Positions 24,465 through 36,028 of a stretch of DNA of 64,000 bases are shown one piece after another. The notes under the pieces were generated by a model. The model was not told the DNA's origin. It did no database searches and saw only the letters and a program-made list of their open reading frames with translations. Where the stretch lies: contig CM022674.1 of NCBI GenBank assembly GCA_012295275.1, forward strand, positions 8,458,260-8,522,259, written 5' to 3'. The first letter of the stretch is position 1. Each line of letters starts with the position of its first letter. The position numbers and the translations under genes are program-made. The DNA comes from Chrysomallon squamiferum (Eukaryota; Mollusca; Gastropoda; Neomphalida; Peltospiridae).

Positions 24465-26213
24465 TTATTTGGATTTGTCAGGAAATACAAATAAAGGTTC
24501 AGGTTCGTATCCAAACATTTCGAACTCTGGACGAAATAATTCTGTTAAAGAGAGTTTGTCGCTAAATGGGAGACTTTGAAAATATTCCTTTTTAAACTGA
24601 TACCTCGTAAATCTCCTTGCAGATTTTGTTGACCTTTGAAAAGCTTTAAAAATAAAAGATAAAAATTCATAAAATGATATTGTTTCACTTTCCTCCTGGG
24701 AAATACTGAAGTTTTGACCAATGCTTATAAATCCTCTAATTTGCCATCTTTTCCAAAGACGTCTTAGAGCCTCGTGCATTTTCATGCACTTTTGTAAAAT
24801 TGGTTTTCTATGGAAAAATAACTGTTTTGCATTAACACGAATTTCATTTAAAATATGATCTGAATTTACAAACTGTGAAATACTGGCTAAACTGGAAGCA
24901 TTAATTGCCCGTATAATAAATATAGTATCTTGTTTGATTGTTTCAATTTTACCGATAAAGTCATATCTAAGCAGACAAATTGCACAGTGTTTGTGAATTG
25001 GTACGAAGTGAGGATCGGACATATCCTGCATTTGTAGAACATATTTAACAAATTCTGGAAATGTGACGTCATGTCCATATTCTAAACTTCGATTCGTGGC
25101 ATTCTTACGAAATCTTTTTATAATGACTTTACCAACTCCCCAGAAATATGGGTTTGGTGATAAAAATTTATCAACATATCCTGCCAATAATCTTGCATAT
25201 GGTTCTCGAGTAAAAAGTACTTTGTACGACTGCTCCCATTTTGACTTCATTTGATCTGTCAGGTTATTTAAACGGTAAGGGATTCTCTTAGCAGTAACAC
25301 TGTTGTTTTTCTGAAGAACAACCAAAAATTTCCACCAGTACTGGCACGCCACTTTTTGAATGACGCAGATACTTATATTATAAGGTGGAGAATAAAAAAC
25401 ATCTTCCGGTCGTGAAAGAAACGTTCCAATGCCATGTTTGGAGTATTTCTTACATCCTCGCTTCAGTAGCTGCTGTCGTTCTTTCATGCGGTTTTCAAAA
25501 TAATTGAGAGTTTTCAGTTCCTTTAAAAAAAGCAAATAAATATATCATTCGAAAGAAACCAAAATAAATGCTATAATAAATTGTAAAGGTTTGCTTTCCT
25601 ATCTGTTTTTGAACTAGAGTTAAAAAGATATTAAACACGTCCCATCCTGCCCGGTCTCCCTATACTTATATATTTTTCTTTCTGTATGTACCTGTTATTA
25701 TTATAATTATTATTATTATTTATTATCATTATTGATTACTTATCAACAAAGAGTAATAATAATTTTTGTCTCACTGAGTTTGCATTCTTGTATTTGTTAA
25801 TCATTTCACCATCGATATCTTGAGAAAACATCATTTGATCTACAAAATACATAAAACAATATAATAATAATAATAAGAAGAACAACAACGATAACTACAG
25901 TTTTATAGCAATCTAGCTCGTTACACATTAATTCCACTTTATACAGCTAACTATTGTCCTTTATACTTTTGAACTTATTCACGCACAGCAGAGTGCAAGA
26001 AAAAAATTAAGATGACAGGAAAGAGAAACTGTGATTTCAGTATGTATATATATAAAAGAAAAAGAAAAGATATCAATTCATTTGTGAATATTGTGAATAT
26101 TGGTTTGGTTTACCTTGCAAATGAATCCATACCAGCGTCAGTGTAGAAAAAATAAGCAGAATGGCGAAGAAGATACGGACAACATGATTGTGTCGAATTG
26201 TCACAACCCTCAG
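24465..26213 (-). CDS. Carbohydrate sulfotransferase (CHST8-14-like, Sulfotransfer_2 family)
   Basis: Golgi type II enzyme that transfers sulfate from PAPS to glycans, such as chondroitin/dermatan or HNK-1-type acceptors. The catalytic exon is 25520-24465 (351 residues), after an acceptor TTTTTTAAAG. It holds the PAPS 5'-phosphosulfate loop as ICVIQKVACQYWWKFL (usual form PKV; here Pro is Gln). The 3'-phosphate motif follows as FTREPYARLLAGYVDKF, then HKHCAICLLRYDFIGKIE and a C-terminal FGYEPEPLF. An upstream exon 26213-26114 encodes a signal-anchor-like segment (VVRIFFAILLIFSTLTLVWIHLQ). It ends in phase 1 while the catalytic exon opens in phase 0, so at least one further exon or a different junction is missing between them. 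The start codon is not identified. The exact acceptor cannot be told from sequence. Confidence 0.82.
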
Positions 26214-26765
26214 CTGCCACGCAGTATCAAAAAACAAAATTGTCATGTAAACAAACAAACAAATAAACAGATAAACAAACAAACAAATGAATAAATCAAA
26301 TACTTATTGGGCAAAGATCTAAATGATATCAATCTATGTCAAACATCAAAAATATATAATTTCTCTAAAATATTTTAATCGTATATTTTTGAATTCCGAA
26401 TCCTTAACAGTAACAACTTTATCCTAATTCTCTGTTATCATAAAAGAAGAAATATAATACTTTTAATATGTCACATTCGTTTTATTTATTTCTTCTGTTT
26501 TGTATAAATATAAATGTAAATATAAATAAATAAATAAATAAAAAAGTAATAAAATAATTAATTAATTAATTTTACCTGGCATATTTTTGAAGAAGACAGC
26601 ATTAATAATATTATTTATCAGTCTGAATTTTATTTTAAAATGAGATTATAAAAGGTTATTATCACGACTAACTCACTAATTTTGCAGTGGTGTGTATGAC
26701 ATTTAACTACTACTACCAGTACTGCATTTGATCAAAGATATACGCCACAAAAATGGAAATATGTA

Positions 26766-26811
<46 letters not shown>

Positions 26812-27739
26812 AAAAAAAAAAAAAAACACCTGCTACAATTATTGCTAAGATGAAATTTATGTCTTGCTATGCTTACAAATTTGATATACAGGTATCAAAA
26901 CAAGAGAGCTCGATTCTTGAAAAAGTCAATATTTCTTTTTCTTTTTATTTTCTTTTTTGTCAGTTCATTTATATTTACGATTTGTATTTATTTATTTATT
27001 GTTTGTGTGTTTGTCTGTTTTTGCGATGTCTGTGTACATATATGTAATAATATTTTAAGGAATTGTGTGTGCTTGCGTATGTGTGTGTGTGTAAATATGT
27101 GACAAACATGCAGAGAGAGAGAGAGATATTTACATTTTATATTATATACCTATTATTTTATTAAGTATTTTGCTTATAATTTAAGATTTATAATAATAAT
27201 AATAATAATAATAATACGTTTAAAAGCTATATTTATTTATTTATGAAATATAATAGGCGCGGATACGACAGCCGACTATAATTTCTTCGATGGATAGACT
27301 GATTTTCTGTTTTAAAGAAACTGTTAGCGAAACGACATGTTGTGTATTGGTATAGGTTCATAACGTAAACAAAGCTGTTGACAAGGTATATTATAGATAT
27401 TTGTTGATAATTATGTGAGATCAATATGTTTATATCGTTTTCAGATTTCTTAATTTCGTCTTTTTGTTTTTACTCTAATAATCGTTTCAGACCGTGTATA
27501 AAATTCTGCAGTTCTCTTATCGCGTTTTTAATTACTTCCTTTTTAATAAAAGGTAACACAGAAATCTACCAAATATGGACAGCAGAATTAATTTTAATAG
27601 ATTTTATTGGACTTCTTGAAGAAAATTACGAAATATAAACTTTCTTTAATGTTTTTCTTTTTGACTCCAAAATTTTGTAAATGTGTTTTATATATATTTA
27701 TTTTTTTAATTATTTTTTTTTTTGCAGATAAGCTTTAAA
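26214..27739. other. Intergenic, sulfotransferase to four-span gene
   Basis: AT-rich with a (TA)n run at 26770-26805 directly followed by an A-run to 26826. From 27250 to 27385 base composition is less AT-biased with several CG. A donor-like ACAAG|GTATAT at 27385 could mark a non-coding first exon of the downstream plus-strand gene. Confidence 0.4.
26770..26826. repeat. (TA)n microsatellite fused to an A-run
   Basis: About 18 TA units followed by about 21 A residues, in the intergenic region. Confidence 0.9.
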
Positions 27740-27840
27740 ATGTGGTTATATTTTTGGGGTCACACTGTGTACCATCTTATTCGCTGGTTTCCCAGAAACA
27801 ACAGAACCAAAATGTAAGTAATTACTTTATTAGTGGAACA

Positions 27841-27880
<40 letters not shown>

Positions 27881-29761
27881 TGGGTTTTCACTGTGTGTGT
27901 GTGTGTTTGTGACAAAACATTATAAATATTTTAAAAATTAAATAAATAAACTTGTATATGTGATAATGTTCTTTCAGACTTTTTGTAGTGATGTTGTTAA
28001 CAGCAGCTCTTGTTGTACCCCAGTTCATCGTACTTCTGCTTGATCACTCCAGTAGGTGGTGCAAATATCCACTGTTAGAGTTCCTCATTGCCTCTCTCGT
28101 CTTCACTTTCTTTCTTATTGGTGAGTTTTTATAAACTGCTTAATTTCATTTAATTAAATTATGAAGTGTTTTGCAAATTTAATCATCAGAAATATCAGTA
28201 TTAGGATTATATGAACTAAGTTAATTTGAATGCACATAAAATATAATTAGTCACACATTCAACATTTAAATCAAAGTAAAATAACATATCAACACACTTG
28301 TAACAGTTGACTATAATTAGTACATCAAATTAGACTGACACTATAAGCATTGTTTATATTCATGCTTAATTTGAATTATGTCCCATCATGAATGCATGGA
28401 AATGTTTAGCTTCCAGTTAACAAGTCATTTTATATATAGGCCTATAGGATGATTTAATTATGTTGTGAAGAAGGAAATTTTAATGAAGACATTTCTATCC
28501 TCATGCTGTATAATTATTGTTACATTCATTTGACAGGAAATCTATTGCTACATCATGGGCTACTCTTTTTATATCATTAACAGCAAGGGAAAAACTCTTA
28601 AACTTCATTCTGGCAAACCTGTGCTAAAAAAAAGAGATGTATCTCTGGACAAGTCATATATATAAAAAAAAAAATTTCTACTGTTTTAACCAAGGTTAAG
28701 AAATAAAATACCTTGTAAATTTTAAATTAGAAATATATATGTAATTTTTTTTCACGATTAGCTTTCACAAAAATGATTAATTTCCAAATTATTTTGTTTT
28801 GTTTTCAGGTTTCTCATTTCTCTTTATGGTGATGGTACCTGTACCGAATGCAGTGAAAATTGTTTTTCACATCTTTGGAGCAATCTGTTTTGTCATCAGT
28901 TTAGTTCACATTATTCTGGTATCGAAGGCTAATGAATGTGTAAGTAAAGACAAAATATCTACTTTAATCTTCGAAATAGATTCTAATAAATGTTTTATTA
29001 TTTATTTATTACTTTTTTAAAATTATTTAATTAGACGTTTTAATAAAGTTGACGTTTCAGTTTTAAAATATTTTTTAAGAAACTATAAGATGTTTTTTTC
29101 AGAATTTCAGAATTTAACTGCTGGTATTTTTAATTTTCATTTTTTGTACAGAGTTCCACAACAGAAGCTCTTTATTACCTTTCTCTTGGCTTGGCCATCT
29201 TGTCTGGATTTTCAATAGGTAAATAGATTATATAATTTAGCCTTTGGTTCTTCATTTCTTGTATTTTTAACCAGTTCCAAATTATCCATTTTTAAATTTC
29301 ATGTTATTTTTCTTTTGTTCCTTATTAATGTTTATAATAAAAAATTTCAAAGACAAACACTATAATGTTATGAGACAGAATCATCCAAAGTTCCCAATCT
29401 AAGTAGTAATTAGCTCTTTGCATTTATGTATCTAGATAATGAAGTTTACTCTTCATCAGAGATATGCATAGCCAAAACAAACAACTAAAGAGCATTAACT
29501 CTTAAATATTTGAATTTTTATATCTACAGTAATCACCAGTTTGATGTATTTAAATTTTTTGATTGACACCTAGTAGTCAACATGTTTTTTGTGCTGAACT
29601 ATCATTAAATATTCATTCTTTTACCTGCAGGATTTTTTGCACTAGTCTTGCCATTTTGGATAATCAACAGATTTTGGAAAAACTCTGTTCTGGACCTGCA
29701 ACATAGAGCTGGAATGTGCTATGAACCAGTAACTTGCTGTTCCTGCATTTGGCACATCTAA
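27740..29761 (+). CDS. Unrecognised four-span membrane protein, 181 residues, 5 exons
   Basis: Exons 27740-27813, 27978-28120, 28809-28939, 29152-29218 and 29631-29761; all are GT-AG and phases close exactly to a TAA. The protein starts MWLYFWGHTVYHLIRWFPRN. Four hydrophobic segments follow, at about residues 25-45, 53-75, 82-110 and 123-147 (the last ending in FFALVLPFWIIN). The C-terminus is short and Cys-rich (CYEPVTCCSCIWHI), which would suit palmitoylation if cytosolic. No glycosyltransferase, transporter or claudin signature is seen. The layout is like small tetraspan families such as MARVEL-like proteins, but I cannot assign it. The intact five-exon frame and clean splice sites show that it is a real gene. 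Confidence 0.8.
27842..27909. repeat. (CA)n ... (GT)n inverted microsatellites in intron 1 of the four-span gene
   Basis: (CA)17 at 27842-27876 is followed after about 16 bases by (GT)8 at 27892-27908. The two can pair in the transcript. Confidence 0.85.
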
Positions 29762-31377
29762 TGCTAAGCATTTGTAACATTTTTTTTTATTACAAATACA
29801 ATCCTTTTAATGTTTACTGGATAATTTGTATTGCTATACTTCATGTAGGTGTTGTCTGAAGGAAAAAGTACAAATGTTATTTTTGACTAACAAATTATAA
29901 CTGGGTTGACTATCTGCATTCTGAATATCAAATCAACTATTCAGCAAAATTCAGTTAATAACATCATTTACCCATTTGCTGTATTTAATGCCGAGCTTGT
30001 AAAATAAGGTTCTTTTTAACCAGATTAATATTATGACTGTGGTTACTTAGCAATAGGAATAATTAAAAGATTTTACAAACCGTTTAATGTTTATCAGATT
30101 ATTTGTATTGACAAACTTGATGCAATTTCTAACAAAAGATTTGGACTATTGTGTTTTGAATATCATGTAACTGATTCAGCAAACTTCAGTTGTTAACAAT
30201 GAAGGAAAATGTACTGTCTAGATTACAAATTGTATTCAAATTTCAAGAATAATATTAATTATGATAATGAAATAAATTTATTTATGCCTTAAAACAATAC
30301 AAAAAATCAGTCTTTTGCATAGCTCTTCTATTGTGAAAAGATCTGTAATTTAAATAAATAAATAAATTTAATAAATAAAATTTAATAGTATTTATCATTT
30401 ATAATGCTTTGGAATTTATTAGATAGTATCAAAAACTATATCAGTCACAGAAAGAATTTTTATAAAAAAAAATTTTATCACTCGAAATTCAAATTCTAAG
30501 TTTATAAAACTAAATTGAAATTAAATTGCAGAGATAATATAATGAATACATTTTCTAGCAATATCAGCAAAATTATTTTTGTAGTTATTACATTCTATTT
30601 CTGTACATAGTTGTTTTCAGTGTATGATTTGTTGTACAATATACATACATTTTTTAACTCTTAAATTCGTGATTGGTTTTACTGGCATTTATTTTGCATT
30701 TTTATTCATATTTATGCTCAACTTTCTAACATCTGTTATCTTATTTTTTGTGTCTACAACTGTTGTAAATAGATTATGTTCTATTTTTTATCAGCCAGCT
30801 GGACTGGAAACAAATTAAAATGTGAATGATAAATATGTTTCGTTGTATATAACCAGACATTTTTTTTTTCTTTGTTAAGAGCTTCTAGTTATGCTTTATG
30901 AAATAAACGTCTCATAAAAACTGTTCTTTAGAATCAGAATTTAAGACAGACTTGGTGCAAATTCAAAACTTTACAATTAAAAATTATTTCACCAAGCCAT
31001 GTGGGACAATAATGATTATAAATATTGTTACAGGTGTAGGTACTTATTAATTAAAAGAGAACATTTAATTTTGGTGGAATGGTTTGTATTGTGATAGTGA
31101 ATGTAACTACCAGAAAGTAATTAAATAATACACAAGGAAGCATATTATATGGTTTTTAATGCTTAATTTAAGATGCCAAATATTTTTCAGACTGCTATCC
31201 CCTATGAAATAACAACCCAATCATTTTTTCAATAAACCTGGTTTTAAACTTTCTATTCTGCTAAGAAATGACAATTTACAATTAAAATTTGACACTAGTT
31301 CTTTTAATAAGTTATTCTTTGGCAATAACATAATTAACAAAAACTGAACCACATTTTAAATAAATCTGAACTTCAAT
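29762..31377. other. 3' UTR of the four-span gene and intergenic DNA
   Basis: No further gene is seen. Poly(A) signal candidates on the plus strand lie at about 30270 (GAAATAAAT) and 30900 (GAAATAAAC). Two blocks near 29870-29960 and 30100-30190 share words ('TTTAATGTTTA', 'TTTGTATTG', 'CAATCTATTCAGCAAA'-like, 'TCAGTT.TTAAC'), suggesting a further diverged duplication. Confidence 0.4.
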
Positions 31378-32039
31378 TTTTATTAAATTTCTTTTTAACT
31401 AAATTTTACATCCATGCAAAGCAGTTTCAAAAAAAAGACAACCAAACAAAACAAAGAAATGTATATAGTTTACAAAAATATTTTTAAATAAAATTTTCAA
31501 CAATAAATAAACTGTTTCAAGCTTAGAATATGTAAGTCAAATGTGTCATCAGCATTTTTGCTATTTATCCCTGTCCCAAATCTGATTAACCACCATGTCT
31601 AGCATAGGTGAAAAACATTTAACAAACAACTTTCTGGTCTTGCCAAATTTATTGATGCACATGCTGTTAGAACCTGTTCACATTAAGCTTTTGGCAGATA
31701 AACGAGGATGGAAACGGCATAAAAAATCAAAGTTCTCTACAGTAAAATTGATGGACAAACAGGAGGATGAAACACCAAATCACTACACAAAAATACCACG
31801 TCAACAAAAGTAAAGTAATCGTCTGTACAAAAAGTATAAAAAGTTATTCTTTAATATTTTAGATGGTAGTAGCACCCCTCCCCAAAACATGTTTCTTCTT
31901 AATATTGCATAGTTGAGTTGGCATTCCATCCACCATTACATATGCACATGTCAACTGTTAATAAATGTCATGTGCAAACATTCACCACTAGTAAAGGTTG
32001 ATTATTTCTACATTTCAACAAGATGTTGGTCACTTCAAA

Positions 32040-33094
32040 TTAGTTCTGCTCAGTTGAAGAACTTGCTTGAGTATCAGCATTTTCTGATGACTTAGTCTTC
32101 TCAGATTTTGCTCCATCATCACCACCATCAGTATTTTCATGCTGATCTGAATCAGGATTATTCTGAAAATAAATGAGATATGGTGAATAGAGATTCTTTT
32201 TCTACTGATTGTTAAAAAAAAAAAAAAAAATTATCACAGTAAGCAGTAAATTTTTAAGACAACTGTTAGAAACTAACTTCTGCTATGGTAGGATAGTTAC
32301 TTACAGGATCTCTCTTTCTGTTAGCGGGTCTCCGGCGACGTCGAGGTGGACCTCTTGGTCCTGGACCACCCTGATATCCACCTTGATAACCTTGTGGACC
32401 TTGATCATAATAACGACGTGGTGGTTGATAGAAGCGTCGGTAGAAAGGTCGGCGACGTCTAGGGGGTAAACCAGTTTCTTCTAGTTCGTGGTCACCTTCC
32501 CCTTCTCCACTGCTCACATACTGGTTACGTGGTGGGCCTCTTGCAAATGGGGGTCGGAAATACCCCCTTCGACGTGGGTAGAATGGTCGACGTCTTTGTG
32601 GAGCCTGAGGAGATTCGTCTTCACCGTCTTCACCTCCATCGTCGTCTCCTCCTTGATAGTACTGCTTCAACAAATCAAATATGAAAAATTGAAAATTAAA
32701 TGGAAATAACATGCTCAATTTATTAACAGCTGATTAAGTTCTTGAATACCGTTAGGAGACAGTATTCAGAATTTGTTAAAACAGAACTGCATAATAAAAA
32801 AAATAATAGTAACTACGCACAGAATGTTATGTATGCTATTTTTTTTCTATTAAAACATTCTCCTATTACAAAATAAACATTTTAAAACTTACAGGTCTGT
32901 AACCTCCACGACCACCCCATCTACCTCGTCCTCGACCGCGCGAAAACCAGTTACTCCTGAATCTGCGTCGGTCAGCAGCATACTTGCTGCCCTGTACAAA
33001 AGTACCACCAGGTCCAGTCACACTGGCTGCTTCATTTCCCTAAAATATACAAATTTATAATTAAACCTGAAATTTATGAAATTACCATTTCATA

Positions 33095-33131
<37 letters not shown>

Positions 33132-33963
33132 GCTAATTCAAAACACTTGAAACAGCAATAAAACTAACCTTTTCTCCTTCCACTACATCAAATTCGACTT
33201 TTTCCCCATCACCGACACTTCTTAAATACTTTCTTGGGTTGTTTTTAACGATGGCTGTCTGATGGATAAATACATCTTCTTTGGTGTCATCCCTGTAAAT
33301 CCAAGTATTAGATAATTCATTTAGGACCACTGGTAATCATACTACATTATTAGTGATTTTTAACTGTTTTGGACTTATTCCATTGGATATTTTTTCACTT
33401 CAAAATGACAAGATCAACCTGAAATTACCGATTACTTCGATGACCCAGATCATACATTCAAAATGCACGTGTCTTTACATGTCTAATCGACATTTTTTCT
33501 TTTCATATTATTTTTCTTTTCAAATACACATAAAACAAAATTGATGACTTCTTTCAATCAAAAGTGATAAAAATGAACACATATAACCAACGTAACGACT
33601 ATTCACAACAAAAAAAAAAAAGAAGAAAAAAAGTCACAAAAGAAAAATCTAATCTTTTAATGTATAATTTTAAACATTCGCACCTATTTATAAAGCCATA
33701 TCCGCTTTTTACGTTGAACCATTTTACCGTGCCGGTGACCCTTGTTGCTGCAATAAAATAGAAATAATTTTTTGTTAAAGTATTTAAAATGTATTCAGAA
33801 TTACATGAACAAATCGATGAACACGAGGTGAACGAACGCCGGTTGCAACCACGAGGTTTGAATTAACAAATTCAAATGTTATTAAATATGTGCTTTTTCT
33901 ACCTAAAATTTTCTTCTCAACCACCTCCGCTTTTTCCTCCGGTTGTTTCTCGGAGTCGGACAT
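32040..33963 (-). CDS. YBX1: Y-box binding cold-shock protein
   Basis: 291-residue Y-box protein that packages mRNA and regulates its translation and stability in the cytoplasm, with nuclear roles reported for the family. Exons 33963-33903, 33747-33684, 33292-33169, 33039-32893, 32661-32305 and 32162-32040; phases close. Residues 21-92 form the cold-shock domain, with RNP1 as KSGYGFIN and RNP2 as DVFIHQTAI, then [25 protein letters not shown]. It continues with [11 protein letters not shown] and [11 protein letters not shown], as in vertebrate YBX1. The tail alternates Arg/Tyr/Gly-rich basic clusters with acidic stretches ([13 protein letters not shown]), the classic charged zipper. The start MSDSE has a CpG-rich 5' leader. 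3' UTR runs down toward a reverse-strand AATAAA at 31378-31383. Which YBX paralogue it is cannot be said; invertebrates often have one. Confidence 0.95.
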
Positions 33964-34160
33964 GGCTTTGATGGTAATAGCCTGGTGTTATAGCTGTCCT
34001 CACACTGGACTCTCGTTGTTTCCCTTTGTTCCGTTCTCTCAAGATGGCCTCCTCATTCCTCTAGTCTCGTGTCGACCTCGCGCGCTTATTGGATGTACGA
34101 ATTCTGACGCATTTCGTTTAATCGTTCGATTGGTTGTGATAAACGGTGCGTTATGTGACT
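33964..34160 (-). promoter_or_regulatory. Promoter and 5' UTR of the Y-box gene
   Basis: A G+C- and CpG-rich patch (including CTCGCGCGC) upstream of the Y-box start in an AT-rich setting. Reverse-oriented CCAAT boxes lie at 34088-34092 and 34129-34133. An AAGATGGCC word at 34041-34049 matches a YY1-type site. No TATA box is evident at a sensible distance. Confidence 0.6.
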
Positions 34161-34302
34161 AAGAACCTACAATGTACCTTTCATTGAATGTGAATATCTA
34201 TTTAGCAAAACTGAATAAGGATTACTACATATTTTTTTAATAAAATCAGTTTAAATAAAATAAATAAATCAGTAACAAAAAAAAAAAAATCAACATGTGT
34301 AT

Positions 34303-34303
34303 T

Positions 34304-34340
<37 letters not shown>

Positions 34341-34375
34341 TGTTATTATTGTTATTATTGTTATTATTATTATAA
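34303..34375. repeat. Palindromic (AAT)n-(ATT)n run
   Basis: A run of AAT units passes directly into ATT/GTT units, so the two halves can fold back on each other. It lies between the divergent Y-box and eIF5A genes. Confidence 0.85.
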
Positions 34376-35239
34376 TAAATAAATAAATAAAATGATATAT
34401 TTGCAACATTTTTTGCAAGCATAATACTGAAATAGCTATTTTTAGCTACTTAAGACATTGTGTATATTTTTCATTTGTTTATTATTTTCCGCTATTTCTT
34501 CTTACTAAAACCCATACCATCATCAAAGGTATTATACCATTATCATTTCTAAATAGTCTTAACTCTTAAATATACCTGAACATTATGTAACATACTCTTG
34601 TAAGTACTTCATTACAATGTTTAAGAATATTAATAATACAGAAGACTTGTCGCATGAACGTAAACATAATATAATGACATTTTCTTTGAATAAGTCAAAA
34701 GATAATCTGAAACGATAAATAAGTAAGTAAATAAACGTTATAACTAATTTAAATATCGTTCCTTCAGGGAAAATTAACATTAAAAGGTATGTCATCATTT
34801 AAACAAAAATACATTTGTATATTTGAATTAACTGATATGTAAACAAATTCTATATTCTGAAAATAAATAAAAACAAGTGTGTTTTTCTCTCTAAACTTAT
34901 AAGCCTAACTATATTGGGTAATAAAATTTCTTTGTGTGTGTATGTTATATATATATTATTATTATTTTTTTTTTTTTTTTGCTAATCGATATAGTGAATA
35001 AAAATGTAATGTGAAAGGCATAAAATATTTTAAAAGTGAAAAAACATAACTTTTTTATATTCATTTTAGTATGCATGGTATCTTCTTATTAAAGACATAA
35101 TAGTTAAAATAAAAGTGTTTCAATTTTGAGCTCGGCCGGAGTTTATAAGAAGCTGTCAGCTACAAAAGAGATTACATCTACAAGGGAAATTACAACATCA
35201 ATGAAAACATACTTTCACAATTGTCTTACCCCTCTAAGA

Positions 35240-35310
35240 CCAATTGCTGCGAATTGTGTTGCGCATGCTCGGTTTTATCTTTTCAGACGAGGTGTTGGAA
35301 AAACGTACAC
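35240..35310 (+). promoter_or_regulatory. Likely eIF5A promoter and non-coding first exon
   Basis: A short CpG-bearing segment (CTGCGAATTGTGTTGCGCATGCTCGG) is followed by TTTTATCTTTTCAGACGAGG and a strong donor CACGTGAGT, with GT at 35311. The coding exon begins after an acceptor at 36009, so this fits a 5' UTR exon joined over a 699-bp intron. The CTTTTC stretch could be a 5' TOP-like start. Confidence 0.45.
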
Positions 35311-36028
35311 GTGAGTATAGCTATGGGTAAAAAATAAGATTAGTGCTGGTAATTTGTCAATCGAAGACTTATATTGTATGTTCGCTGTAATTTCATTATA
35401 ACTACAAAGCAATGTTTTATGTCATTTAGTTATACTTACTTTAGAATTATTGTAAAAGTTACAGATGTAGCACCTCATGGTGGCAGTCGCCATCTTTCAA
35501 GATGGAAGGTGTTGATAGTTAAACATTTAAAAGTTAACGAGGCATATTTTTTCTTTCAGCATCAGCTGTCAGAATTAAAAATGTACAACTGAATGTTTGA
35601 AATTGATTAGTCATTTTATAAAATCTGACTTCTTAAATGTTTGTTTTAATCAGTTAATGTAAATAGCTTGGATTACAACACTAGTCAATACTAGTAGTTA
35701 GAATTTGATAGAATACAAAAAAAAAAAAAAAAAAAAAAAAGTATGCAATGCAATATTTAAAAAAAAATAAAAAAAATTCTATTTTAAAGTAGGAATGTTC
35801 ATTTTTAGAAATACAAATTCATTTCACTTGTCCTCATAAATTTGTTCTGAAACTGTTAAAAATGGCTTATAATATTACTGTTTAACACTGTTGATTGTTT
35901 AGCCTGAAATTAACATAGATAGTTAATGCTGTATTTTTAATTATCAGCCTGAACAATATTGAAAGGCAGGGTATAATGTAAAAATGCAGATCCATTGTTT
36001 ACTTTTCAGAATACAGCACCCACTTAGG

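Noticed and set aside
26764-26826. A-run after (TA)n as the tail of a retroposon
   Set aside because: No target duplication or upstream element body could be found; simple sequence explains it.
31595-31813. 72-residue plus-strand frame starting MSSIGEKH
   Set aside because: It lies antisense in the Y-box 3' UTR, has no splice partners and shows no conserved motif.
32209-32709. Open frames of 86 and 73 residues on the plus strand
   Set aside because: They are antisense shadows of the Arg/Gly-rich exon 5 of the minus-strand Y-box gene.
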